DNA of 37,827 nt from Selenomonadaceae bacterium (GTDB lineage Bacteria; Bacillota; Negativicutes; Selenomonadales; Selenomonadaceae), in assembly GCA_017470715.1 (NCBI GenBank), contig JAFUYE010000021.1, positions 1 through 37,827 on the forward strand, in the 5' to 3' direction. The notes beneath the pieces were generated by a model. The model did no database searches. It was not told the origin of the DNA and was given only the letters and a program-made list of their open reading frames with translations. Below, piece after piece: positions 23,602 through 31,099 of this stretch (within the stretch, counting starts at the first letter, position 1; each line of letters starts with the position of its first letter). A program made the position numbers and the translations under genes.

Positions 23602-24630
23602 TCAATTTGAGCCGATTAAATCAAGATTTTTTTCGCAAAGTTCGTCGTTGACCGCGTCCACGTCGAAAATTTTTTTGCGCAGGAAGTTGCCGACGGTTAA
23701 ATCCGTTTCGTTACTGCTTGACAGAAAATATTCCGCACGAGCCAACAATTTCAGCGCGTCGACAATCGAAAGTTTCAGCGTAAGAATTATCGCAAACAAA
23801 ATTTTTTTCTTCGGGCGGATATTTTTCTGCAGGTTAATCGCGTCATAGAAAACTTTTTTGTCGACGTTCGCCCGCGTGTAAAAAATTTTCTTGCTTATCT
23901 TGTTCGCGTAACAGAAATTATCGACGAGCTTAAAAAGTTCGACGTTGAAATTTTGTCCCCAAACGCTCAGCACTTCGCGCAGAATTTTTTCGTCGGTGTA
24001 TTCGGCAAAGAAATTTTTCGGCAGAGTTATTTGTTGACGTTCTTCACGCGGCAAATTTTCCGGCCGGCGTCGACGTTCGGAATATTCGCGTTGCAAAATT
24101 TCCCGTTCGCTTTGTTCGTCGGTTACGCTTTCAATCCCGTCAAAAAAATCTGCCGCGAATTCAAAAGTTTTCTGCCCGAAAATGACAAGCGTAACGTCCA
24201 TGTCGTTCGTCGCCAAAAATTTTTCAATCGTCGCAACCGCCGCAAGCAAAGATTTTTCTTTCGGAATGCGATTCGTGCCCGTGCCCAATAGCGGAAATGC
24301 GATACTGCGACAATTTTTTTCGCGGGCAAGTTCCAAAGATTTTCGGTAACAATCGCGCAGAATTTTCGTTTCGTCACCGTCGCCGCCCGACCAAACCGCA
24401 CTGACCGCGTGAATCAAAATTTTTGCGGGCAAGTCGAAAGCTTCCGTCGCCGCAACTTCGCCGGGCTGAAGTTCGCCGATTTTCTGTCGCGCCGCAAGTA
24501 AACGTTCACGACCTGCCGCCTCGTAAATCGAAAGTTCCGTGCCGCCGCCGATTTCTGCGGGCGGATTCGCGGGAATGACAATCGCATCTGCTTTGACACG
24601 CGCCAAATCGTTTCGCACAACTTGAAACAT
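23602..24630 (-). CDS. Macro-domain protein with C-terminal helical (XRE-like) domain
   Basis: A 342-aa protein. Residues 1-165 are a macro domain that binds or hydrolyses ADP-ribose: DAIVIPANPPAEIGGGTEL (15-33), then LSIYEAAG, ILIHAVSAVW and AFPLLGTGTNRIP (111-123), the phosphate-binding loop. It departs from the usual NAAN by having PANPPAE. A charged linker rich in Glu and Arg (about 175-205) leads to a helical domain (about 228-340). This domain has the pattern VDKKVFYDAI, RPKKKILFAIILTLKL, ALKLLARAEYFLS and FDVDAVNDEL, and it occurs twice in the protein at 35693. The start is the ATG at 24630 behind GGAAGGTGA, not the upstream ORF start. The domain pairing is common in Firmicutes; its target is unknown. 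Confidence 0.85.
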   Translation of the reverse strand: MFQVVRNDLARVKADAIVIPANPPAEIGGGTELSIYEAAGRERLLAARQKIGELQPGEVAATEAFDLPAKILIHAVSAVWSGGDGDETKILRDCYRKSLELAREKNCRSIAFPLLGTGTNRIPKEKSLLAAVATIEKFLATNDMDVTLVIFGQKTFEFAADFFDGIESVTDEQSEREILQREYSERRRRPENLPREERQQITLPKNFFAEYTDEKILREVLSVWGQNFNVELFKLVDNFCYANKISKKIFYTRANVDKKVFYDAINLQKNIRPKKKILFAIILTLKLSIVDALKLLARAEYFLSSSNETDLTVGNFLRKKIFDVDAVNDELCEKNLDLIGSN

Positions 24631-24658
24631 TAAATCACCTTCCGAAATTTTTGAAACA

Positions 24659-24667
24659 ATTATATCA
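24659..24667 (-). promoter_or_regulatory. Extended -10 promoter of the macro-domain gene
   Basis: TGATATAAT on the minus strand, 29 bases upstream of the ATG at 24630. Confidence 0.6.
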
Positions 24668-24682
24668 GCACGCTTATCGCCG

Positions 24683-24710
24683 TTGCAACCGACCCGAAAA
24701 ATTATATACT
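24683..24710 (+). promoter_or_regulatory. Promoter of the frameshifted membrane protein gene
   Basis: TTGCAA (24683-24688), a 16-base spacer and TATACT (24705-24710), followed by AAAGGAGG. It is divergent from the macro-domain promoter. Confidence 0.55.
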
Positions 24711-24731
24711 GTCGCAAAAGGAGGTTTGAGC

Positions 24732-25320
24732 ATGAAAAAATTCGTGAACAACCGGCAAAACATTTCGGTACTCTTCGCGCTCGTCGCGGGCATTGCGGCT
24801 TTCGTCGCGGACGACATCATAACGAAATTGTTGCTCGCGTCGACAGCCGTGGATGGGAATGCGTGTGTTAATGGGCAGTCGCGAAAAAGATTCGACGAAG
24901 TGGAATTGCAACAACCTGAGTTCAATGTTCGGCAACCGGGGCTTTCTGGTGCTGATTTACCTCCTGCCGCTGATTCTGCCCGACGTGCGGTTTTTGTTGT
25001 TGGCGGCGATGATTTTTTCGTTGCTGGAGTTGCTGGCACATCTGATTGTTTTCAACGTGAAGCAAAAGTCGCTGTACAATCCCGGCTTAATCACGGGAGC
25101 TTTCATACTCGCGCCGATTTCAATTTACTACTTCGTCAACATCTTCGACAAAAATTTTTACGTGTGGAGCGATTACCCTGCGGCAATGGTGTGGTGCGTC
25201 GGCGTATTTTGGTTTTCGTTCCGTTCGCCGCTGTATTGGGGTCTCGGCAGTCTCAAAGGATACAAATTGTCGGCGCGGTCGGCTTACGGCGTTCGATACG
25301 CAACGGCTCACAATCTTTGA
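24732..25320 (+). pseudogene. Multi-pass membrane protein, HXXEE-like, split by a one-base insertion
   Basis: The first frame begins at the ATG behind AAAGGAGG and reads MKKFVNNRQNISVLFALVAG and on to IITKLLLASTAV, then loses coding character. The second frame, open from 24823, gives MGMRVLMGSREKDSTKWN, then FGNRGFLVLIYLLPLILPDV, SLLELLAHLIVFNVKQ, YNPGLITGAFILAPISIYYF and a Trp-rich C-terminus. Removing one G at 24851-24852 yields a continuous 195-aa protein whose junction (LLLASTAVMGMRVLMG) is a sensible membrane helix. About five hydrophobic segments are visible. The YxPGLiT segment resembles the HXXEE family, but that label is tentative. By chance the first frame stays open into dapF, producing a misleading long ORF. 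The indel may be real or an assembly error. Confidence 0.6.
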
Positions 25321-25343
25321 ACGATATAATTTTTGACGGTTTG

Positions 25344-25370
25344 AACTTCGACGCAAGTCGGAGTTTTTTT
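25344..25370 (+). terminator. Terminator before dapF
   Basis: AACTTCGAC/GTCGGAGTT stem with a GCAA loop and a seven-T tail. Confidence 0.8.
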
Positions 25371-25371
25371 A

Positions 25372-25400
25372 TTGCGGTGACGTGCGAAAAGTTGTATACT
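25372..25400 (+). promoter_or_regulatory. Promoter of dapF-gmk-rpoZ-coaBC
   Basis: TTGCGG (25372-25377), a 17-base spacer and TATACT (25395-25400), immediately after the terminator. Confidence 0.6.
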
Positions 25401-25427
25401 GCCCGTCACAAAAGGAGGGCGATTGCT

Positions 25428-26351
25428 TTGCAGAAATTCGAGAAATGGCAAGGTTGCGGCAACGATTTCATTTTGATTGATCGCGGCGGCACACAGGTCG
25501 ACGAACCCGAAAAAATTCGTTTCATGTGCGACAGACATTTCGGTATCGGCGCGGACGGCGTGATTTACGTTTTGAGTTCCACGAAAGCGGCTGTTCGCAT
25601 GAGAATTTTTAACGCGGACGGCACCGAAGCGGAAATGTGCGGCAACGGCTTGCGTTGTTTCGCCAAATATCTTTTGAGCGGCTCGAAATTTTTTTCCGAC
25701 GACGATTTAACTGTCGAGACGGGCGCGGGCGTTTTAACCGTGAACATGAAATACGGACTTGTCACCGTTGACATGGGCGAACCGATTTTTGCGGCGGACG
25801 AAATTCCCGTTGACGGTTTTGGCTCACAAAAACTTATCGGCGAACCGATTGTTGTCGACGGCGTCAAATACAAAATGACGTGCGTGTCGATGGGCAACCC
25901 GCATTGCGTGATTTTCGTCGACGACATTAACGCTGTCGATTTGGAAAATATCGGACGAAAATTCGAGACACATGAAATTTTCCCTCGCAAAACCAATACC
26001 GAATTCGTTCAGGTTATCGGCAAAGATAAATTGCGAATGCGTGTTTGGGAACGCGGCAGCGGAATTACTCTTGCTTGCGGAACCGGTGCTTGTGCCACGG
26101 CGGTCGCGGCGAAATTGAACGGTTTGGCGGGCAAAAAATCCACGGTCATTCTTGACGGCGGCGAACTTGAAATCGATTGGCGCGACAACAACCATATTTT
26201 CATGACGGGCGCGGCAGAAAAAGTTTATTCGGGCGAATTCAATTTCCCTGACGAACTTTTGACGACTTCGACGACTGTTGACGAAATTTCCGAACCTGCG
26301 ATTGTCGAAACGCCGAAAAAATCAAATTCAACTTTCATGGACGGATTCTGA
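25428..26351 (+). CDS. dapF: Diaminopimelate epimerase
   Basis: Converts LL- to meso-diaminopimelate for lysine and peptidoglycan synthesis in the cytoplasm. It is 307 aa, PLP-independent, with the two catalytic cysteines in place: Cys71 in EMCGNGLRC and Cys217 in LACGTGACA. KWQGCGNDFILID at the N-terminus and MGNPHCVIFVDD in the middle are family signatures. The C-terminus carries about 30 residues beyond the normal end (TTSTTVDEISEPAIVETPKK and onward), low in complexity. The start is a TTG with AAAGGAGGG eight bases upstream; the much longer upstream ORF in the same frame is accidental. gmk begins two bases after the stop. Confidence 0.96.
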   Translation: MQKFEKWQGCGNDFILIDRGGTQVDEPEKIRFMCDRHFGIGADGVIYVLSSTKAAVRMRIFNADGTEAEMCGNGLRCFAKYLLSGSKFFSDDDLTVETGAGVLTVNMKYGLVTVDMGEPIFAADEIPVDGFGSQKLIGEPIVVDGVKYKMTCVSMGNPHCVIFVDDINAVDLENIGRKFETHEIFPRKTNTEFVQVIGKDKLRMRVWERGSGITLACGTGACATAVAAKLNGLAGKKSTVILDGGELEIDWRDNNHIFMTGAAEKVYSGEFNFPDELLTTSTTVDEISEPAIVETPKKSNSTFMDGF

Positions 26352-26352
26352 T

Positions 26353-27003
26353 ATGCGCGGACTGTTAATCGTAATTTCAGGCGCGAGCGGCACCGGTAAA
26401 GGCACCGTTTGCAAAAAAATTCTTGCCGACTTGCCGAAAATTTCTTATTCGATTTCCGCAACGACACGCAAGCCCCGTCAAGGCGAAGTCGACGGACGCG
26501 AATATTATTTTTTGAGCGTCGACGAATTCAAGCAGTGGATTGCCGACGAAAAATTTCTGGAGTTCGCCGAAGTGTACGGGAATTTTTACGGGACGCCGCT
26601 GAACAAAATCGAAGAGCAACTTAATCGCGGCGAAGATGTTTTGCTTGAAATTGACGTGCAAGGCGCGCTCAACGTCAAGAAAAAATGTCCCGACGGAATT
26701 TATATTTTTTTGTTGCCGCCGTCACTCGAAGAATTGAAACGTCGTATCGAAGGTCGCGGCACCGAAACGCCCGAAAGTTTAAATCGTCGACTGAAAAACG
26801 CCGTCGCTGAAATTCAAATCGGGCGCGAATACGATTATGCCGTCGTCAACGACACGATTGAAAATGCCGTCGCGCAGATTAAATCGATTCTTGTCGCCGA
26901 ACGTTGCAAAGTCGCCCGTGCTGCCGACAAATTCAATTTCGATGGAGGTTTTTTAAATGAAACTCAATGCAACACCGCTGAGCATGGTCAATCCGTCGAC
27001 TGA
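26353..27003 (+). CDS. gmk: Guanylate kinase
   Basis: Phosphorylates GMP to GDP. It is 216 aa with the P-loop GASGTGKGT (10-18), the GMP-binding ISATTRKPRQGEVDGREYYF region, LLEIDVQGA, and RRLKNAVAE with the lid arginines. The ATG lies two bases past the dapF stop; upstream in-frame codons belong to dapF in another frame. The C-terminal residues (GGFLNETQCNTAEHGQSVD) overlap the beginning of rpoZ by 47 bases in a different frame, so the functional end may be earlier in evolution. The order gmk-rpoZ-coaBC is the usual Firmicutes arrangement. Confidence 0.96.
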   Translation: MRGLLIVISGASGTGKGTVCKKILADLPKISYSISATTRKPRQGEVDGREYYFLSVDEFKQWIADEKFLEFAEVYGNFYGTPLNKIEEQLNRGEDVLLEIDVQGALNVKKKCPDGIYIFLLPPSLEELKRRIEGRGTETPESLNRRLKNAVAEIQIGREYDYAVVNDTIENAVAQIKSILVAERCKVARAADKFNFDGGFLNETQCNTAEHGQSVD

Positions 27004-27178
27004 CTCGATGCTTAAGCAAGTTCACAGCCGTTATGCACTGGTCGTTTTGGCGTCGAAACGTGCCCGCGAACTTTTGAGCGGCGCACCGTGTCGCGTCGAA
27101 AATCGCGCAAACAAATTCGTCACCAACGCAATGGAAGAAATCAACGAGGGCAAAATTTCTTACGAGATGAAAGGCTGA
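26957..27178 (+). CDS. rpoZ: RNA polymerase omega subunit
   Basis: A 73-aa omega subunit, which aids assembly of core RNA polymerase. Typical features are the N-terminal helix with SRYALVVLASKRARELLSG, then ANKFVTNAMEEINEGKISYE, the counterpart of the conserved ALEEIAEGKI segment. The ATG sits behind GGAGG within the 3' end of gmk (47-base overlap). coaBC begins three bases after the stop, so gmk, rpoZ and coaBC are probably coupled. Confidence 0.93.
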   Translation: MKLNATPLSMVNPSTDSMLKQVHSRYALVVLASKRARELLSGAPCRVENRANKFVTNAMEEINEGKISYEMKG

Positions 27179-27181
27179 ACG

Positions 27182-28399
27182 ATGCTTGCCGACAAAAATA
27201 TTTTAATCGGCGTGACGGGCGGCATTGCGGCTTACAAGGTCGTTGAGGTCGCAAGTCGCCTGAAAAAATCCGGCGCAAATGTCCGCGTGATGATGACCAA
27301 AAACGCAACCGAATTCGTGTCGCCCAGAACGTTTCAAGAAATTACGGGAAACGCCGTGTCCGTTGAAATGTTTGGCGACGCCGCGAATTTTCACGTTGCT
27401 CACATTGCGCTTGCCGATTTTGCCGACGCGATTTTGATTGCGCCCGCCACCGCGAATTTTTTGGCGAAAATGGCTCACGGAATTTGCGACGATTTGTTGA
27501 CGACGACGGTTTTGGCTTGCGACAAAAAAATTATCGTTGCCCCGTCAATGAATACGAAAATGTTCGATAATCCCGCGACGCAATCGAATTTGCAAATTCT
27601 TCGTGAACGCGGCGTGAAAATTTTGGAACCTGCGACGGGCGAACTTGCTTGCGGGACGACCGGCAAAGGCAGACTTCCCGAACCCGTGGAAATCTGCGCG
27701 GCTGTCGAAAAAATTTTCACCGACAAAATTTTAAGCGGCAAAAAAATTCTCGTGACGGCGGGCGGAACCGTCGAGGCGATTGATCCCGTGCGATATATCG
27801 GAAATCGTTCGTCGGGACGCATGGGCTGTGAAATTGCCAAAACTGCCGCAGATTCGGGCGCACAAGTCACGTTAATTGCCGGTAAAATCGAAGTCGAGCC
27901 GCCGAAAAATTTGACGGTGATTCGCGTCGAGTCGGCAACTCAAATGCGCGAAGAAGTTTTAAAAATTTTCGATTCGGTCGACGCCGTGATTATGTCCGCC
28001 GCAGTCGCCGATTTCCGCGTAAAAAATCCCGCCGCGCAAAAAATCAAGAAGTCCGACGAAATGACGCTTGAACTTGTAAAAAATCCCGACATCCTGCGTG
28101 AACTGGGCACGCTCAAGCAAAATCAAATTTTAATCGGTTTCGCCGCCGAAACTCAAAACGTTTTGGAGTACGCGAAGAAAAAACTTGCCGAAAAAAATCT
28201 GGATTTCATTGTTGCCAACGACGTGACCGCCGAAGGTGCGGGCTTCAGCGTTCCGACTAATATTGCTTCGATTATTTGGCGCGACGGCACTGTCGAGAGC
28301 TTCCCGAAGATGAAAAAATCTGCGCTTGCCGAAAAAATTATCGAACGCGTTGCAAATTTGTCAGGCGACAGGAAAATTTCCACCGTCAACGACGCTTGA
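27182..28399 (+). CDS. coaBC: Bifunctional phosphopantothenoylcysteine decarboxylase/phosphopantothenate--cysteine ligase
   Basis: Two consecutive steps of coenzyme A synthesis in one 405-aa protein. The N-terminal CoaC flavoprotein half (1-180) has ILIGVTGGIAAYK, the catalytic His74 in HVAHIALADFAD, the PSMNTKMFDNP substrate-recognition motif and the ACGTTGKGR cysteine loop. The C-terminal CoaB half (about 185-395) has KILVTAGGTVEAIDPVRYIG, NRSSGRMG, AAVADFR and IGFAAET. Full length is normal for the family. It begins three bases after rpoZ and ends before a terminator. Confidence 0.97.
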   Translation: MLADKNILIGVTGGIAAYKVVEVASRLKKSGANVRVMMTKNATEFVSPRTFQEITGNAVSVEMFGDAANFHVAHIALADFADAILIAPATANFLAKMAHGICDDLLTTTVLACDKKIIVAPSMNTKMFDNPATQSNLQILRERGVKILEPATGELACGTTGKGRLPEPVEICAAVEKIFTDKILSGKKILVTAGGTVEAIDPVRYIGNRSSGRMGCEIAKTAADSGAQVTLIAGKIEVEPPKNLTVIRVESATQMREEVLKIFDSVDAVIMSAAVADFRVKNPAAQKIKKSDEMTLELVKNPDILRELGTLKQNQILIGFAAETQNVLEYAKKKLAEKNLDFIVANDVTAEGAGFSVPTNIASIIWRDGTVESFPKMKKSALAEKIIERVANLSGDRKISTVNDA

Positions 28400-28414
28400 A
28401 TCAAAATTTTAACG

Positions 28415-28449
28415 AAAATCGCTTGAACCGACGTTTGAGCGATTTTTTT
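28415..28449 (+). terminator. Terminator after coaBC
   Basis: AAATCGCTTGAA paired with a TTTGAGCGATTT arm, with a seven-T tail. Confidence 0.8.
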
Positions 28450-28548
28450 GTCGAAATGACGTTTTCACGCGCTCAAAAAAGTCGCTCATAGAAATTTCAT
28501 GAAATCATGTTAGACTTTGCCGCGAAAATCTTATTGGAGGTGAAGTTT

Positions 28549-29778
28549 ATGCTTGATAGAGTGATGAAATTTTTCATTACGTTGACTTGCGCAATCATCG
28601 GCGCGGCAGGTTTTCATTTGGCAAGCCCGCTTTTCGTCACGTATCTCAATCTTGAATTCTTTCAAGCGGACACAGGGATTTTCGAGTTGACTTTGGCAAG
28701 TCTCGTGTGTATTTTGGCGGGCGCGGTGCTCGGTATCGTTATCGGGTTGCTTGTGTCGCCGTTTCTAATCGGCAGGCTCGGAAAATTTACGTCTTTTGTC
28801 GAAAAACAGCTCAGCAAAATGCCGATCAACGACGTTATTGCCGGCGCGTCGGGTTTGGCTATCGGACTTATAATCGCGAACTTATTGGGCAGTGCATTTG
28901 CCCGCATTCCGCTCGTCGGAGACTATATCCCCGTCATTTTCAGCATCGTGCTCGGCTATCTCGGAATTCGTATCACAATCAAAAAGCGCAAAGAAATTTC
29001 GGGCAGTTTCGCATTTATTCCGCACGTGTTGAAAGAAATTTTGCGAAGTCGCGAACATGATAAGCCCGAAAAAGAAATTCCCGCCGTTGACGCGGAAAAA
29101 ATTCCCGAAACTCCGTCGCAGGAAGAAAATCCGCCCGTTGAACGCGCAAAAGTTAATCTCGTCAAACTTCAAGAGGATAAAGACAAAAATTACAAACTTC
29201 TCGACACGAACGTTATCATTGACGGGCGAATTGCCGACATTTGCAAAACCGGTTTTCTCGAAGGCACGCTTTTGATTCCCGTGTTCGTACTTGAAGAACT
29301 TCAACACATTGCCGATTCTTCCGACACACTTCGCAGAGTTCGCGGGCGTCGCGGGCTTGATGTGCTGAAAAAAATTCGTGACGAAAATTCCGGTCTCGAA
29401 GTCGAAATTATGAACGTCGATTTTGACGACATTAACGAAGTCGATTCAAAACTTGTGCGCCTTGCACAAAAACTCGGCGGAAAAATTATCACGAACGATT
29501 TCAATCTTAACAAAGTCGCTCAACTTCGCGGCGTCAGTGTTTTGAATATCAACGACTTGTCGAACGCGGTCAAACCCGTCGTTATTCCAGGCGAAACGAT
29601 GCGCGTGCAGGTCGTCAAGGACGGCAAGGAACCCGGTCAGGGCGTCGCGTATCTCGACGATGGCACGATGATTGTTATCGAAAACGGTCACCGCTACTTG
29701 AGCCGCACGATTTCCGTCGAAGTCACTTCCGCGTTGCAAACGTCGGCGGGGCGCATGATTTTCGCAAAGCCGCGGTAA
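28549..29778 (+). CDS. PIN/TRAM-domain membrane protein (YacL family)
   Basis: A 409-aa protein. Four hydrophobic segments fill residues 1-145 (for example FFITLTCAIIGAAGFHLAS, ASLVCILAGAVLGIVIGLLV, ASGLAIGLIIANLLGSAFA). An acidic linker follows (about 170-200). Then comes a PIN ribonuclease-fold domain with the acidic metal ligands in LLDTNVIIDGRI (Asp219 onward), PVFVLEELQ, RRGLDVL and IITNDFNLNKVA. A C-terminal TRAM RNA-binding domain follows (GETMRVQVVKDGKEPGQGVA, DDGTMIVIENG). This is the YacL architecture, a likely membrane-tethered RNase. The start is the ATG at 28549 behind GGAGGTGA, not the ORF start 14 codons upstream. Confidence 0.92.
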   Translation: MLDRVMKFFITLTCAIIGAAGFHLASPLFVTYLNLEFFQADTGIFELTLASLVCILAGAVLGIVIGLLVSPFLIGRLGKFTSFVEKQLSKMPINDVIAGASGLAIGLIIANLLGSAFARIPLVGDYIPVIFSIVLGYLGIRITIKKRKEISGSFAFIPHVLKEILRSREHDKPEKEIPAVDAEKIPETPSQEENPPVERAKVNLVKLQEDKDKNYKLLDTNVIIDGRIADICKTGFLEGTLLIPVFVLEELQHIADSSDTLRRVRGRRGLDVLKKIRDENSGLEVEIMNVDFDDINEVDSKLVRLAQKLGGKIITNDFNLNKVAQLRGVSVLNINDLSNAVKPVVIPGETMRVQVVKDGKEPGQGVAYLDDGTMIVIENGHRYLSRTISVEVTSALQTSAGRMIFAKPR

Positions 29779-29803
29779 AAACAATTCGTAATGAAAAATT
29801 TTC

Positions 29804-29832
29804 GGAGCCGTTGATTCGTCGACGGCTTTTTT
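29804..29832 (+). terminator. Terminator before prmC
   Basis: GAGCCGT/ACGGCT stem with T6. Confidence 0.65.
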
Positions 29833-29850
29833 CGTTGGGAGATGGCGTTA

Positions 29851-30717
29851 ATGAAAAAATCCGTGTTTGAAGTTTTAAAATCCGCGTCGGAAAAATTTTC
29901 GGCGGCTGAAATTGATTCGCCGCGCCTCGACGCAGAAATTTTGCTTGCTCACGTGCTGAATTGCCGCAGATTGGATTTATACGTCGATTCGCAACGAATT
30001 TTGCCGCTCGAAATGATTTTTCGATTCAATGAACTGATTAATCGGCGTTTAAACGGAATTCCCGTCGCATATTTGACGGGCACGAAAGATTTTTTCGGAC
30101 TGTCATTCGCCGTGAACGAAAATGTTTTGATTCCGCGCCCCGAAACAGAAATTTTGGCTGAATTCGTCGGAGAATTTTTGCGTTCAATCGGTGGCGGATT
30201 TTTTGCGGACTTGGGAACCGGTAGCGGAGCGATTTGCGTTTCGATATTGAAATTCGTCAAAAATTCTCGTGCTTGTGCCGTCGATATTTCAAATGCCGCT
30301 TTGGACGTGGCGAAATTCAATGCGCAAAAGTTTCATGTCGACGACAGAGCCGAATTTTTTTGCGGAGACATGTTCGCGCCATTGACTGGCAAAATTTTTG
30401 ACGCGATTGTCTCAAACCCGCCGTATATCCCGACGAACGACTTAAAAACTTTGCAAACTGAAGTTCAAACGGAACCGAAACTTGCACTTGACGGCGGAGA
30501 TGACGGTTTGAATTTTTATCGACGAATAATTTCCGACGCACCAAAATTTTTACGTGCCGGCGGACTTTTGGCTGTCGAAATCGGAATAAATCAAGCTCAA
30601 GCCGTAAAAAATCTTTTTACCCGCGCAGGTTTCGTCGACGTTGAAATTTTGAACGATTTGGCTGGCATTGAACGCGTGATTTACGGACGAAACGTTGACA
30701 ATCGGTTGAGCGTGTGA
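29851..30717 (+). CDS. prmC: Peptide chain release factor N5-glutamine methyltransferase
   Basis: Methylates the GGQ glutamine of release factors using S-adenosylmethionine. It is 288 aa with the helical N-terminal domain (DSPRLDAEILLAHVL), then IPVAYLTGTKDFFGL, VLIPRPETE, the SAM loop FADLGTGSGAICVS and the catalytic NPPY at 189-192. The second of two in-frame ATGs is chosen, because GGGAG abuts the first (29842) but is nine bases from 29851. Its usual partner prfA is not adjacent here. tsaC and glyA follow further downstream, as in many Firmicutes, but the type I toxin locus has been inserted between them. Confidence 0.95.
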   Translation: MKKSVFEVLKSASEKFSAAEIDSPRLDAEILLAHVLNCRRLDLYVDSQRILPLEMIFRFNELINRRLNGIPVAYLTGTKDFFGLSFAVNENVLIPRPETEILAEFVGEFLRSIGGGFFADLGTGSGAICVSILKFVKNSRACAVDISNAALDVAKFNAQKFHVDDRAEFFCGDMFAPLTGKIFDAIVSNPPYIPTNDLKTLQTEVQTEPKLALDGGDDGLNFYRRIISDAPKFLRAGGLLAVEIGINQAQAVKNLFTRAGFVDVEILNDLAGIERVIYGRNVDNRLSV

Positions 30718-30727
30718 TAAATTTGCA

Positions 30728-30756
30728 TTGCCGAATTACAAGAGCAGGATAAGAAT
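30728..30756 (+). promoter_or_regulatory. Possible promoter of the antitoxin RNA
   Basis: TTGCCG (30728-30733), a 17-base spacer and AAGAAT (30751-30756). It is weak but correctly placed to start a short RNA at about 30763. Confidence 0.4.
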
Positions 30757-30762
30757 TGTAGT

Positions 30763-30829
30763 TCCATGAATATCACCAAAAACGAAAAACCCCCGCACAG
30801 AATGGGTCGCTGTACGGGGGCTTCGTTTT
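30763..30829 (+). ncRNA. Predicted antisense antitoxin RNA (RNAII-like)
   Basis: A predicted RNA of about 65 bases, transcribed toward the toxin gene. It begins with CCATGAATATCACC (30764-30777). This matches, at 13 of 14 positions, CCATAAATATCACC (30984-30997), the complement of the toxin ribosome site and start codon. It ends in the shared bidirectional hairpin. Size, orientation and direct repeats match the pAD1 par design, in which RNAII pairs with the toxin message at separated repeats and at the terminator stem. Confidence 0.6.
30781..30829. terminator. Bidirectional terminator shared by toxin mRNA and antitoxin RNA
   Basis: AACGAA/TTCGTT outer stem, CCCCCG/CGGGGG, and ACAG/CTGT. T-rich tails occur in both directions. 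Confidence 0.75.
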
Positions 30830-30885
30830 GCCTAACCGCCGGGTCTAGCGATTGTCATGGGCAATAAGTCAGTTGTTTCTGCCGC

Positions 30886-30987
30886 TTACTTCGATCTTTT
30901 GCGGATGTAGTCGAGAATCAGCCCGCCAATGACGGTACCGATTGCTCCGCCGACTGCAGTCACGCCGAGCAGGATAAGAATATCCAT
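30886..30987 (-). CDS. Type I toxin-like small hydrophobic peptide (Fst-like)
   Basis: A 33-residue peptide that begins MDILILLGVTAVGGAIG and ends LDYIRKRSK: one hydrophobic helix rich in Gly, Val and Ile followed by a basic tail, the shape of Fst/Ldr-type membrane toxins. A very strong GGGAGGTGAT site lies eight bases before the ATG. The leader (31029-31035) can pair with the Shine-Dalgarno (30997-31003, AAGGGAG with CTCCCTT) around an inner GTAAGCTTAC palindrome, so translation of the fresh transcript should be blocked. A strong promoter, a separate antisense RNA with a matching repeat and a bidirectional terminator complete the locus. It lies opposite in direction to prmC and tsaC. The family label is by architecture, not close sequence identity. 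Confidence 0.72.
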   Translation of the reverse strand: MDILILLGVTAVGGAIGTVIGGLILDYIRKRSK

Positions 30988-31048
30988 AAATATCACCTCC
31001 CTTCTCAAGCGTAAGCTTACCGCCGTAAAAGGGAGCGGCATTGGCGCG

Positions 31049-31077
31049 ATTATATCAAAAAAATTTCAGTCACTCAA
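31049..31077 (-). promoter_or_regulatory. Strong promoter of the toxin message
   Basis: On the minus strand TTGAGT (31072-31077), a 17-base spacer and TATAAT (31049-31054), with TGA completing an extended -10. The leader is about 55 bases. Confidence 0.7.
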
Positions 31078-31099
31078 CGAAAACACGGAGGAATTCAAT

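Noticed and set aside
24651..26351. A 566-aa plus-strand ORF covering the membrane protein and dapF
   Set aside because: It starts before the promoter, and its middle (about 24860-25427) has no coding character while another frame does. The real dapF begins at the TTG at 25428 with its own ribosome site.
30929..31099. Upstream extension of the tsaC ORF
   Set aside because: It reads through the toxin gene, its leader and its promoter in antisense, while a TTG with GGAGGAA at 31100 gives the normal family N-terminus.
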